DNA from: Anodontia alba
Lineage: Eukaryota; Mollusca; Bivalvia; Lucinida; Lucinidae
Direction: 5' to 3'
Assembly (NCBI GenBank): GCA_964016985.1
Contig: OZ024824.1
Span: 118,378,951 to 118,442,950, forward strand
Length of the DNA stretch: 64,000 bases
The first letter of the stretch is position 1, and each line of letters begins with the position of its first letter. Position numbers and translations under genes: made by a program. Under the pieces are notes generated by a model. That model did no database searches, was not told the origin of the DNA, and saw nothing but the letters and a program-made list of their open reading frames with translations. Positions 45,545-56,347 of the stretch are shown here, one piece after another.

Positions 45545-45607
45545 CTGGGCTTCAATGGGCTTGTTCTTCTCAGCACTGCTGTGGAATCTATGCTTATCAT
45601 TTTTCTC
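45545..45607 (-). CDS. Unrecognised gene, middle coding exon
   Basis: 63 nt, minus strand, between acceptor TTTGTTTTGTTCTATTAAAG and donor CAG|GTTAGT. Phase 0 at both ends, encoding EKNDKHRFHSSAEKNKPIEA plus Q. It joins in phase to 51005-51166 upstream and 37874-38035 downstream. It is an island of non-repetitive, lysine-rich coding sequence between a pearl-like element (ending 45273) and further repeats (from 45931). Support is from splice sites and phase agreement only; other in-phase exons could exist between. Confidence 0.55.
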
Positions 45608-45930
45608 CTTTAATAGAACAAAACAAATAAAAAGACACATAATGGCAGCATAGATGCATATTGCCAACTTACCATATAAAATCTTAATATGATGTATGTA
45701 AACAACTAGCCATTGTCTATAATTTCTTAAAGTGCTAGTAAAGAAATGAAGATAATATTTTTATGATCATTGAAATATGAACAACATCAGGTCACCAGCA
45801 AAGTAAGTGAATCCCGAAAGGGCTCATGTAAACTCAAGTTGTGACGCAATTTGTTCATATTTCAATGAATGTCAAATAAATTGCCTTTATTACTTATGTT
45901 TGTATTATTTTCCATCCATTATTTGATGAA

Positions 45931-46611
45931 AAGAGGGCCATGATGACCATGTATAGCTCATGTGAGTATCATAGCAATTAGAGAACCTGATCTAGAAATC
46001 ATCAAGACAAACAGTCTGACCAAAATTCATGATGATTACACAAACAACTAAGACAAAGTAGCGTGCCTAAAGGAACATGAAATATAGGTCAAGGTCAAAT
46101 GTGGATGACTGCAATCAAGGTCGTGCTAAAGTGCACACAAGTGTCAAGTATCCCTACTGTCAGACAAATAGTTACTGAGACACTGACCCAACCACAAAAA
46201 CTTAACAAATAAAAAGTAACAAAGAACACACAAAATTACGAACATGGGATACTTGAATGATCGAGTCTCTTCATATGCAACACTGTAGTTTGCGAGGCTG
46301 CATATGGCCCCTAGCGCTGGCTTAAGCGGTATTCGATTTTTCAAAATAACCAAGATGGGCTCAATGATCCCAAAGGAAATAAAATATACCCTGCTCTATG
46401 ATGACGTACGGGGAGACTTTTTACTGTCACCACACTGCACAACACCAGCCACAGTACAGTAAAATAAAACGTCAGAGGACCATGAAGTATAGGTCAAGGT
46501 CAAATACGGATAACTGCATTCAAGAAGTCATGCTAAGAATAATGTAGGTGCCAAGTATAATTGCTGTAGGACCAAAAAATGTCTGAGAAACTGATCTAAA
46601 CACAAAAACAT
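45931..46611. repeat. Pearl-like element fragment
   Basis: Begins AGAGGGCCATGATGACCATG then GCTCATGTGAGT, and repeats units also found at 39420-39780 (CATGAAATATAGGTCAAGGTC, ACCTGATC, TGCATTCAAG). Its 3' end is not visible; the next element starts at 46612. Confidence 0.65.
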
Positions 46612-47631
46612 AACAACAGGCCCACAGGGCCACGGCTTGCTCTCCTGAGTGGCATATTCTGCAAATAAGCAGATGTTATACAACATTTTTCCAATCCTAT
46701 CATCTCAACTAACATCAAAGACTTAAAAGTTTTTTGAGAAAAACAAATTTTAAGACCACAGGCTGCAATAGTTTCTGAAAAATACAAGGTTTTGACTTTT
46801 TCACATACAAAAGTCTATGCTAAAAAGTGTCATCATTTGAACAAACTCTGGCCCCTTAACAGTCTCTCATAAAAATAAAGGCTTTTTATAAAGGCTACTT
46901 TTGGCCAAATAAAGGTTTTTCAGAAAAATTTTGTACAAAATAAAGAGCATTTAATGGTTAAATTTCTTAGCAGATCCCAAGCAAAAGAACTTTGCGTCAT
47001 CATTTCTTAAGCAAATTAGGGAGAAAAATTGGACAGAAAATCTGATATTTTCATCTTTAAATGGTAATGACAATATTAACTTGCATTTCTGTTTAGAAAC
47101 ATATGAATCTAAGTAACAGAACTATAATTTGTTGTTAGGAATTTGCTATATAATTACTCTGTCCTTCTCTTGCATTTACAAATTGCCAAATACATGTATA
47201 AAGGTTTTCTCATCTAAATACAGGTTTTTCAGCCAAATGAAATGTTTTAAAAGATTTCAACAAAATTAAAGTTTTTAAGGGTTTTAAAGGTTCCCTTAGG
47301 GGCCCTGCAAACCATAATTGGCTCGAGTCTCAAATGCTACATATCAATTTTCATGACAATCGGCCTACTGGTTTAGGAGAAGAAGATTTTTGAAGGGTTT
47401 TTACCTTATATGGGCATGGTGGCCATCTTGGTCATGTGACCTGGACCCCGCAAACAAACTTTCGTTCTCACATCCAATGGATGCTCCACATGAAATTTGA
47501 TTTCAATCAGCCAATGGTTCCAGAGGAGATGTTTGAAAATGTTGACAGACTACAGATGACAGACTACGATAACAGAGGCTAGTCATGCTATAAGCTCACC
47601 AGTGAGCCCACAGCTCAGGTGAGCTAAAAAC
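46612..47631. mobile_element. Pearl-like element with matching 5' and 3' motifs
   Basis: 5' AACAACAGGCCCACAGGGCC then GCTCTCCTGAGTGGC; 3' AAGCTCACCAGTGAGC, then CAGCTCAGGTGAGCTAAAAA. Encloses a repeat (about 46850-47310) with AAAGG(C/T)TTTT words and GGCCCC-type ends, perhaps another nested element. 47380-47500 has the CCATCTTGG / AGAAGAAGATTTTTGAAGG style of the larger arrays. Confidence 0.65.
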
Positions 47632-48113
47632 TACTACAGTCTTGGTCAAAAAGTAAATTAACTCTCCAGGTAAGATTACAGTGACGAAATTGTAAGCTCT
47701 TTCCAAATTTAAACATCTTTTCACTGCTCTACCTAATCTGCCTGAACAAACTGTTCAACAGTTGGATAAGCTTTTTTACAAGTTTCTCTGGAACTCTGGT
47801 TCTGATAGGATAGGTCAAAATATTATGGTACAAGATGTTAAAGACTGGGGATTAATAATGGTTAATACAAGTAAATTTATTTAGTCTACAGGCAACTTGG
47901 TTGCATTGACTTTTATTAAGTTCAAATGATTCTTCATGGTATACACTTTCACATACAGGTTTTAGGAAACTACTTTTGTGTGGGGATGGCAATGCTTAAC
48001 ATTGTGCCTTAACTATTAGAAATCCCTTTAGGACTGATGTTGTGAATAGTTGGAAAACTTTTCTGAAATGTAACACAATAGATCAGATTGAAGAAGTTTT
48101 GAATGCACAATTA

Positions 48114-49453
48114 CGAGGGATGTTCGAAATGAATTGCTTATTTCTATCTGGAGACTTCAAATTTCAAGTTAGCCCAAAAGCACTCATTTCATGCCCTCGA
48201 AGTACTCCCCGTGGCTAGAAATGCAAAGTTTCAGCCGATATATCCACTTCTTGAAGGCGTCGCGGTACGCTGATTTGGGCACAGTAATAAGGTACTGATG
48301 AATGGCAGATCAAAGTGCCTGTCAGGACTGGTATTTCCGCCCAGCAAGGAATGCTTTCAATTTCCGAAACAAAAAGAAATCACATGGAGCAAGGTCTGGG
48401 GAATAAGGGGGGTGAGGCAAAACAGTTACTTTTTCTTTCTTCAAAAACGCCGCAACTATTGCGGAGGTATGAGCTGGGGCATTGTCATGTAGAAGACAAA
48501 AATGTTTAAAACCAGTGGCAGGGCATCGTTTCTGATAATACTTTTTCAGTTTCTTCAGTACTACATCTTTATAGTACTTTCCGGTGATGCTTTTGCCCTT
48601 TTTCACTGGCACTTTTATTGCGACTTCTTCACCAGAGAAGAAGATTGCATACAAAACCTTCTTTGTACTCAAAGAATGTTTGGCAATTATTGGGCGTTTG
48701 CTGTGTTTAGTGGCCCAGATCTTATTGCTAACCTTTCTGACAGGCTCAAAATAATGGACCCAGGTTTCATCACCTGTGACGACATTGGCAAACTGCTTTT
48801 TATCATATTTTGGAAACATTTGAAGCAGCTTTTTGGCCACTTTAACCCGTTGCCTCTTTTGCTCGTCAGTCAACAGATGTGGCACCCATCTAGCAGAAAT
48901 CTTTCTAATTTTCAAATGCTTCTTCAAAATAAGGTGAACCGTTGATAGTGATATGCCTACCTTTCGTGCAATATCACGAACTGTAAATCTTGCACCTCCT
49001 TCAATGATTCCCTTTATTTTGGAAATGATTTCTTTACGAGATGCAAATTTTGGCCTACCTGATTTCGGTGCATTTTTGATGGACTCTACACCAAACTCAA
49101 ATTTCTTTTTCCACCACCGAACTGTGTCATAAGACACACAAGAAGGTCCAAAAGCAGTAGAAATTTCAGTCATCAGCTTCTTCAAAGAACAACCAAGTTT
49201 TGAGCGAGCTTTGATGTAAGCCCATATTTCATCTTTTTTGTCGACGCTTCTACCAACCATTTTTTGTGCAGTGGTCAATGACTGCGTGTATTCAAATGGC
49301 AAATTTTATGTCTTACACTTAGTCTAACATGTACATTTATATACCATTGTGTAGATATTGAATAGCCCTATACAGGTATGTATTGGTTTTTATCGTGCCC
49401 CACGTGGATATCGAGCTAGGGGACAATAAGCAATTCATTTCGAACATCCCTCG
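48114..49453 (-). mobile_element. Near-complete mariner transposon (family 1)
   Basis: Perfect 27-bp inverted ends (CGAGGGATGTTCGAAATGAA...) at 48114-48140 and 49427-49453, flanked by TA at 48112-48113 and 49454-49455. Total 1340 bp, the usual mariner size. It interrupts a LINE relic. Best-preserved transposon in the window. Confidence 0.95.
48184..49302 (-). pseudogene. Mariner transposase with two late stops
   Basis: A 326-codon open frame (49302 to 48322) continues in the same frame to TGA at 48184, interrupted by TGA at 48322-48324 and 48310-48312. Full length would be 372 residues. Helix-turn-helix regions lie at about 25-75 and 85-135, WVPHLLTDEQK at 139-149. The catalytic triad is intact: D178 (TGDETW), D273 (LLHDNAPAH) and D308 (SPDLAPCDFF), spaced D34D as in mariners. 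The 46-residue C-terminus beyond the stops still reads as transposase (AYRDAFKKWIYRLKLC, GEYFEGMK), so the stops are recent. The start could be codon 1 or codon 15. The truncated protein keeps its triad but is probably inactive. Confidence 0.93.
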
Positions 49454-49935
49454 TATGGTTTAGTTCAGTTATATCATGCTAAGAATTTTTCCATAAAACT
49501 GGTATGAAAAGAGCATAAAAAGAAATATAATTGATCTAATAAATGAAAATGACATATTTTAAGATTTTGATGAATTCAAAACGGTTTTTAATATACAAGG
49601 TACCATTTTACATTTTCGAGTGCAATTAAATAGAATACCTAATGTTTGGAGAAAATTTCTTAGAAATAATGTCAAACTTGTATTAAGATGAAATATAATA
49701 TAATATGTCCAAAATAAGACAAACTATTACTCAAAGATAGAAAAGGTTGTTGAAAAATTTATGAAATTTTCATCAATGCGAAAATAATACATACAATTCT
49801 TTTTCAAAATATGTCCATTAGAATGATCTAATTTGGACAAACTAGAGTTCTTGTTTTGTGTTTTTCCTTATATCAAATTCCTGTGTACATAATAAATGTT
49901 TTTCCTTATATCAAATTCCTGTGTACATAATAAAT

Positions 49936-50715
49936 ATGACGTTTACACAGTGTTAATAGAACGCCTGAATAGTTTAAAACAATGCTATTTGGAAGTTCTA
50001 GTACTACCGTACATATGCAAATGCACACACATCCTGTATATATATAATTCTATACTCACAGAGACACACACATACACTTTACCTATGCATATTTGTACAT
50101 AAGCGTAAACAAGTGTGTTCTGAATATCTACTTTTATACCGTATTATTTATCAATATTCTGAAAATTGTAACACTTCATATACTAAACCATACACAGAAT
50201 GCTGAATTATAAAGTTACCTTTTCTTTATTAACTGTTAAGGTGTGAAGTGAACTCAGGAACTGGTACAATCAGATCAAGTTCTCAACATCAAAGAGAAAA
50301 AAGGACAAATACAACTAAACAGCCATAAAAAGAACAGATGGCAAGCAGAGTTGGCAACTCTTTCCAAAAAGGTGGCAACTCTGTTACCCAAACTTAACTC
50401 AATATATCTTTAATTTACATAATTGTTAAAAGAAAAACATTTGTAAGTGAAAAACTACAGAACATTTAGGAAAAAATACCAAATTGAAAGTACCGCCTTG
50501 GAACAGTGAATAATAAATTGCTTTAGTTAGCTTTACAAGATCCCAACCCTTGCTCTCAGCTTCCATAGTTATAAAAAACATATATTTGTTCGATCTGCAT
50601 GGAGGTCTTCTAACTCATCCATGAATTATTACAGGCAACAAATAAATCACAATCTATAATGAAGCAAAGCTGAATAAAAAAGTAAAAGTCGCCTTTGGAA
50701 AAACAAAGAACAAAT
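49936..50715. other. No gene recognised (intron)
   Basis: Unassigned AT-rich DNA inside the large intron between exons 51005-51166 and 45545-45607. Confidence 0.4.
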
Positions 50716-50940
50716 TACAGATAGAAAATGGGAGTCTCAGTTTTATTGAGACTCTTCATAAGCAGTAATGAAGTTACACCCTCTAGCATTAGCATACATA
50801 CATGAGCAGAACTCCATTTTCAAAGATACAACAATGGGCCCAAATGAAACCATATAAAATGAAAATATAATCTGCACTATGGTGAAGAATGGGGAGATGT
50901 TTTTACAGCCGCTACACAGCACTTACACCAGCTGCAGAGA
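50716..50940. repeat. Dispersed repeat, GGGAGTCTCAGTTTTATTGA block
   Basis: Matches 41735-41870 (GAAAATGGGAGTCTCAGTTT, CTCTTCATAAGCAGTAATGA) and partly 46240-46460. Contains the reverse complement of 34410-34510. Confidence 0.7.
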
Positions 50941-51004
50941 TGTAAAGTAAAAATGTAAAAAGGTTCTAACTACACATTCATCAGAGATAAGTAGATTTAC
51001 ATAC

Positions 51005-51166
51005 CACTTTTTTCTTTGCAAGATCAACAGGGGGACCTCTAGGTGTTCTGTGCAGTGGTATTGCTGGAGGTTCAACAGACCTATGTTTCTTCTCTGCATC
51101 TGGTGTTTTGAGTTTAGGTGATGGTTTCAGCAGCAGTGGAGTTCTGCAGTTGCTTCTATTCTCCAT
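51005..51166 (-). CDS. Unrecognised gene, first coding exon
   Basis: Minus strand. ATG at 51164-51166 opens 54 codons (MENRSNCRTPLLLKPSPKLK ... PVDLAKKKV) ending in phase 0 at donor GTG|GTATGTAAA. Six bases upstream of the ATG is an acceptor (GTTTACTTTTTGTATTAG|GGAAGC), so at least one 5' untranslated exon lies further right. The peptide is basic and proline-rich with two Thr-Pro sites (RTP, KTP) and a further RTPRGPP, suggesting possible proline-directed phosphorylation (inference). Joined to 45545-45607 and 37874-38035 it gives 128 residues. Function unknown. Frame, start and splice signals agree, but no homology could be tested. Confidence 0.65.
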
Positions 51167-51172
51167 GCTTCC

Positions 51173-51480
51173 CTAATACAAAAAGTAAACATAAGCAGTC
51201 CCCCTCAAGTCCCTAGATTTAAATAAATTTGGTATTCATTATTTGCTCAGCAGCAATGAAAACATTAATATACAAAGTCGAACGATGCAGATGATTTGGT
51301 GTGTTTTGTCTCTTTCAACAGGTTTAAAATCATATCAAGATGACAGATGGGTGATAATGAGAGGCTCTGTGTAATGAAGTCTCCAGCTGAATTCCACACA
51401 CAGCAGCATTCGAACCTAGGACCCTGTGATTGGTAATTCTCATTTTTCCCATTTCTCAAAGTTGAAAATTTTTCAAAGTT
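51173..51480. other. Upstream intron sequence, nothing assigned
   Basis: No repeat or frame supported apart from the pyrimidine tract of the acceptor at 51173-51195. Confidence 0.35.
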
Positions 51481-51740
51481 GAAAAAGGGCCACCTTCTGA
51501 AATAATTGGTGGATTTTACCCTAAATTGAACTTGACCTACATTTTATGATTATATACCTGTGTATAAAATTTCAATCATATACACCAATCCTTTCAAAAG
51601 AAATCGCACGGAAACCATTTGTTATGTACGGGACGGACGGACGGACGGGATGGACGTATGTATGTACGGACAGCGGTGATACTATATGCTCCCCCCACCC
51701 CCCCCCCCCCCCCCCCCCAACTGAAAATGGCGGGGGCATA
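51480..51740. repeat. Pearl-like 3' end: (GGAC)n and C-rich hairpin
   Basis: GGGACGGACGGACGGACGGG at about 51628, GTATGTATGTACGG, then ATGCTCCCCCC...GGCGGGGGCATAAAA with a C run of 19-20. Same order (microsatellite, then C-rich hairpin ending in TAAAA) as 37748-37848. The upstream core (TGTATAAAATTTCAATCATA) is short. Confidence 0.7.
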
Positions 51741-52594
51741 AAAATGCAAAATATTTGTTATCCCCAAAAATATTTATAACCCTTCAGAAGGCAACTTAAA
51801 TATATGAAATAAAAAATAAATAAATAAATATTTTAAAAATGAAATAATTAAATATATAAATAAAAAAAACCTTTCCAGTCTACCCTCCAAATAAATCACT
51901 TTCCAAAAATATGTTTTATGATATCAAAATATTTATTACCCTTCAGAAGCCTCTTAAGTTAAAAAAATAGATTAATTAATTGAATAAATATTGTAATGTT
52001 AAAAGAAACAAATTAATAAATAAACAATCTAGTGACATCTGTTCTCCAAATGAGTCAATTTTCCAAACTATCTGTTATTCACTCAAAAATATTGAATACC
52101 CTTCAGGAGGCCTCTTTACTACCCCCTGCTGGTAATTTATAATCACCTCTTTAGGACATGCCTTTGATCGGCGCTGCTTTTATGTGACTCAGTTGCCTGG
52201 TAGCATTAAAATCTGTTCAGTCAGTCAGTCAATGTCTTTGATCTACCTTGCATAGCTCCTAAGTAGGGGCAATAAAATCATTAGAGAGTGGTACCACTTT
52301 TGGCTTCATTTTGCCTGTCTTAAAAGTGGACATATTTCTTATAAAGAGCTTGAAAATGATACCTTTTTGTAAGGGAACCACAGAAAACAAGTATTTTATC
52401 ATTTCAAAAGCTTTTCCTGTTGTAGTTTCATAAATATCAATTAAAATTCCATATACAAAGGAATATTAATTATTCCATGTACAGAAATTATGATTAAAAG
52501 TCTTAAAATTGTGAATTTGCACATGGCAGTGCTTATGTTTGTCACACCAGTTTCTACAGAAAAGCGTTACCATTCTGACATAATAAATTTGTCC
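51741..52594. other. Degenerate repeats, no gene
   Basis: About 145-bp units marked by ATTACCCTTCAGA(A/G)G / CAAAAATATT recur at 51760, 51915 and 52085. The rest is unassigned. Confidence 0.5.
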
Positions 52595-52596
52595 TA

Positions 52597-53879
52597 CGAG
52601 GGTCGTGCAAAAAGTTGTCATTAATAGGCTTCCTTAGTTTTATCCCAGGTATATTTTAAAATGCTTCACTGCACTTGAATGGTGTGTTGAATAGCTAATG
52701 ATACCCTTTTATTTCGTGCAAATTGCTTTCCAACTGACCAAGTTATTTCAAATTGAAATAGATGCAGTCATATACACTGACCAATTGACTTGTTACATTG
52801 GAACATGGACCAGAAGACTGAAATTTGTAGCCTTATTAAATGCTGCATTAGGCCTAATATAGATTCAAAGCAGATATTTAATGAATTGTGTAGTATATAT
52901 GGATTTCAGACCATTTCAATGCGCAGTTTTTAGGTGGGTTAAAGCTTTTAAAGCTGGGGAATTTTCTGTTGAAGATGATACCCGTCCTGGAAGGCCTAAA
53001 ACCTCTGTTACCAAGGCTAACATAGCTGCTGTGCCCGGGAACTTTTGAAAACATATAAGGCTGTAATAGTAGGGTTATTTCTAACTTGCTAACAGGTGAT
53101 GAAACCTGGGTGCACATGTTTGAGCTACAAAGAAGGGCTGATAATAAGCAATGGAAGCGAAAAGATAAAAAATGCCCATGTATTGCCAAGAGAACCAAAA
53201 GATGTTGTACCAAATTTTCATTAATTCAAGTGGGCCAGTCATTCAAGTGCCTTGTCCATCTGGTCATACAGTCACTGGCCAATTCTACAAGAATTCTGTA
53301 CTGAAGAAAGTGAAAGAGTTTTACAATAAGAAACGACCAAGCAAAGGATGGTCAGGAGTCCACCTTTAACATGACAACGCCTCCTCTCATAAGTGTGAGG
53401 TTGTTAAGTCTTTTTTGGCTTCTGAAAAGGTGACAGTTTTAAATCATCCACCTTATTCACCTGACCTGAGTCCCTGTGACTTCTTTTTATTTCCTTGCTT
53501 GGGGAAGAGAGAGCTAATCTTAGTGCTTTTCGTACGTTTGTTCGATTTGTGCTTGTTTGGATTTGTCGGTTTCCTCTTCCTCTTGGGGTCTGGGAAGGGC
53601 TGCTGTTTGTGATTGTAGCACTCCCTGGACTTTTCTCTTACCTTTTTTTTTTTTTTTTTAAGAAAATGCTTTCTGGAAATAAGTATACGTCTAGAAGTTC
53701 TCTTGGCAGCGCTATTTATCAGTGTCTCAAACAGATACCAAAAGAGGACTATTTATCTGCTTTTCGCGGCTGGGTAAAAATGTTACAAAAACGTGTTTCA
53801 GTAAAGGGGGAATACTTAGAAGGTTTGTAAATAAAATGTACCACTGAAGTAATCTGAACCCAGTGATGCAGTACCCTTG
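52597..53879 (+). pseudogene. Mariner transposon, dead transposase (family 2, copy 2)
   Basis: Same family as 40285-41618. Ends CGAGGGTCGTGCAAAAAGTT and a damaged right end ...CCCTTG; TA at 52595-52596 and 53880-53881. Plus-strand coding begins at ATG 52805 and keeps the N-terminal helix-turn-helix (EDDTRPGRPKTSVTKANI). About 210 bp are deleted near 53030. LLTGDETWVHM, HDNASSH and SPDLSPCDFFLF follow in broken frames, so the D34D triad residues are intact here, unlike copy 1. An unrelated repeat (53494-53660) is inserted right after FFLFP. Confidence 0.9.
53494..53660 (+). repeat. Unnamed interspersed repeat, copy 3, inside mariner
   Basis: GGGGAAGAGAGAGCTAATCT to GACTTTTCTCTTACC followed by a T run, matching the right half of 25391-25665 and 32309-32618. 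Comparison with mariner copy 1 shows a clean insertion between TTTATTTCC and AAGAAAATGC. Frames across the junction (53415-53830) are mosaic and not genes. Confidence 0.85.
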
Positions 53880-53881
53880 TA

Positions 53882-53968
53882 TTAAACCTTTTTTGCACAC
53901 TGTTATATTTATTTATACTTCTAAGTACTTAAACAGCTCTGTTGTATTTGATTCTTCATAAAAAAATG

Positions 53969-54002
<34 letters not shown>

Positions 54003-54183
54003 CTTTTTTTTGCTGGATACACATCTTACAATGAATGATACAGAAATATGTTTTAGAGTATGACAAAACATTGTGAGCATTTAGGATATTATTTGTGTAA
54101 ACTGAAAAAAATTGACAAAATAAATGTGTATTGCCAAACTTCAGACATAAAGGGTATTTTTAACTTTTTGAAAGTGAAAACAT
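53882..54183. other. Poly-T tract and unassigned DNA
   Basis: T run of about 33 at 53970-54002; nothing else supported. Confidence 0.5.
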
Positions 54184-55112
54184 AACAAGAGGGCCCAGTG
54201 CCCTTATTTGCTCACCTGAGTGTCATTGTCTCTAGTATATTCTAAAAGACTATGATTTCTCTTCATAGGACTATGTATGTTTAAAACTTGTTGAAAATGA
54301 ATGTTTCCAGATGACAGGCTGGTGGGCTGCTGGACAAAAGCATGATCGCATGGTGTCTTATTTTTGAATAGGCATGTGAACTAGATGAAGCTATGTAACC
54401 AAATATCAAAGGCCAGGGCCTTCTGGTTTCAGACAAAAAGATTTTTAAAGCTTTTCCCTATATGTATATATAAAACAAGATGGCGACCACCTTGGATTTC
54501 CAATAGGGACAATTTTAGCTATTTTTGATCTACAAGTTACCCCGATGCTTCCTACCAAGTTTAAAGTCAATAAGCCTTTTGATTCAGGAGAAGCAAAAAA
54601 TAGATTTTCAAGATGGCTGCCATGGAGGATTTCCGATCCGAAAGATTTTAGCTATTTTTGACCTATAAGTCAACCCATGCTTCCTACCACGTTTTGAGTC
54701 AATTGGCTTTTTCAGTTTAGGAGAAGCAAAAAATAGATTTTCAAGATGGCTGCCAAGGCAGCCACCTTGGATTTCCGATCTGGACAATTTTAGCTATTTT
54801 TGATCTACAAGTCATCCCAATGCTTCATGCCAAGTTTCAAGTCAATTGGCCTTTCAGTTGTGAAGAAGAAGCGAAAAATTGATTTTCAAGATGGCTGCCA
54901 TGGATTTCCGATATGGACGATTTTAGCTATTTTTGATCTATAAGTCACCCCAATGCTTCCTACCAAGTTTGGAGTCTATTGGCTTTCAGGTTTAGGAGAA
55001 GAAGCGAAAAATAGACTTTCAAGATGGCCGCCATGGTGGCCATCTTGGATTTCCGATCAGCACAATTTTTAGCTATTTTTGATCTACAAGTCACCCTGAT
55101 GCTTCCTACATA

Positions 55113-55120
55113 GTTTAAAG
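55113..55120. repeat. 8-bp target duplication, left
   Basis: GTTTAAAG, repeated at 56340-56347. Confidence 0.9.
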
Positions 55121-56339
55121 CAGGGCTCGGGATATATTGAAAAATGAATCGGTCCAGCTGATGACATCATCACCTAACTAATTTCCATAGAAAAAAAAAT
55201 GATACTTGTCACGAAAACTAATGACAATAAGTGAAGTCCTATGAATTAATCCTAATTTCTGTACAATGGTCGTACATTATTGTGTTTGGTGGAGTTCTTG
55301 GTTTCAAACATTTAAAGACATTTAGCTACGCATGTAAAAGCAAATACAAGACTAGAACGTGTTCGTAGGCAAAGCTGACATGACAGAAGGCATCATACTT
55401 GATTGACATGTGGACAGCGGAGACAACCTGTTATGGCTGAGGGTTTAATTACCAGGACCATATACAAGACAAGACAAGACTCCAGGACAAGAATTGTTGT
55501 TTGAGCTACCCATCATGTAAAATGGGAAAGAAACAAAAAATAAAAATACGAAATGTACCATGTTATTGTACTTCTTTGGTTTCCTGAAATTATTCTCTTT
55601 TCACAATGTGTTTCTAATGTGTTGTTTTATGTCAAATGGTGACCGATCATATTTGATACCCACCTGTCCTGGGTAAAGACCTCGTTTTGTGTGTTGTGCT
55701 GCAGCTAGCCATTACAACTTTATTCCATTTCTCCTCCCTTGTGCCATTGCAATAAAAGTGAACGGTGAAATTTTAAGGAAAGTTCGTACTTTATATACCC
55801 ATAATGCAGATTCGCACCTTAAGATTCCTCAATGTGTTTATTTTACTCATTCATCTTTTAAAACAATCTATTAAACAAGGTAAAGAAACTGCCAAAGTAA
55901 TTATCATTCTGCGCCGCATCATTGAAGACCAATTAAGTGTTGCACTTTACAAACACAGCAAACTTTTTAACTATCAAAACATCAAACACATCAAGGAGTC
56001 TTTAAACTTCAGTAATAGTGCCCGAAGCTAATTACTTTCACACAACTACTGTAATCTCGTGAGATTCGAGATAACACAATGAATTACGTGATCTCAGGTA
56101 ATTTGTTTATACAACTTGACTCAATTATTGGATTAGTCATGTGTATTTAACGAATTGACATCTGAGCTAGGTAAGTTAAGAATTTGAGAATATCCTAAAT
56201 ATCTGACAGAATCAGAGAAACTTCCTTAGTATTGGGCCAGCATGGGACCAATATTTTTGGGCTTTTGGCTGTTTCCAATCGGTCCCAATTTCTGAATTTT
56301 GGTCTGGGACCGAAAGAAATTCAGTTTTCCCGAGCCCTG
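55121..56339. mobile_element. hAT-type non-autonomous element, copy 2
   Basis: Ends CAGGGCTCGGGA...TTTTCCCGAGCCCTG with 8-bp duplication GTTTAAAG. Subterminal GAATCGGTCCAGCTGATGAC and TGTCACGAAAACTAATGACA match copy 1 at 43829-45062. The interior includes an ACAAGACAAGACAAGACT repeat; short frames (55689-56031) do not resemble a transposase. Confidence 0.85.
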
Positions 56340-56347
56340 GTTTAAAG
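56340..56347. repeat. 8-bp target duplication, right
   Basis: GTTTAAAG, identical to 55113-55120. Confidence 0.9.

Larger units (their letters stand above)
47640..49890 (+). pseudogene. LINE ORF2-like relic, split by a mariner
   Basis: Plus-strand frame 47700-47882 reads FTALPNLPEQTVQQLDKLFY then KFLWNSGSDRIGQN and VQDVKDWGLIMVN, the C-terminal pattern of L1/Tx1-like LINE polymerases (family recall). Further remnants lie in shifted frames to 48112, ending at NAQL. The coding sense resumes after the mariner at 49454 with TGGTTTAGTTC, so removing the mariner and one TA rejoins it. Many stops and shifts. The end near 49860-49935 has a 37-bp tandem duplication (TTTTTCCTTATATCAAATTC). Confidence 0.7.

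Noticed and set aside
53415..53830. Mosaic frames joining transposase and a Leu/Phe-rich peptide
   Set aside because: The Leu/Phe-rich part is the inserted interspersed repeat, not a fusion protein.
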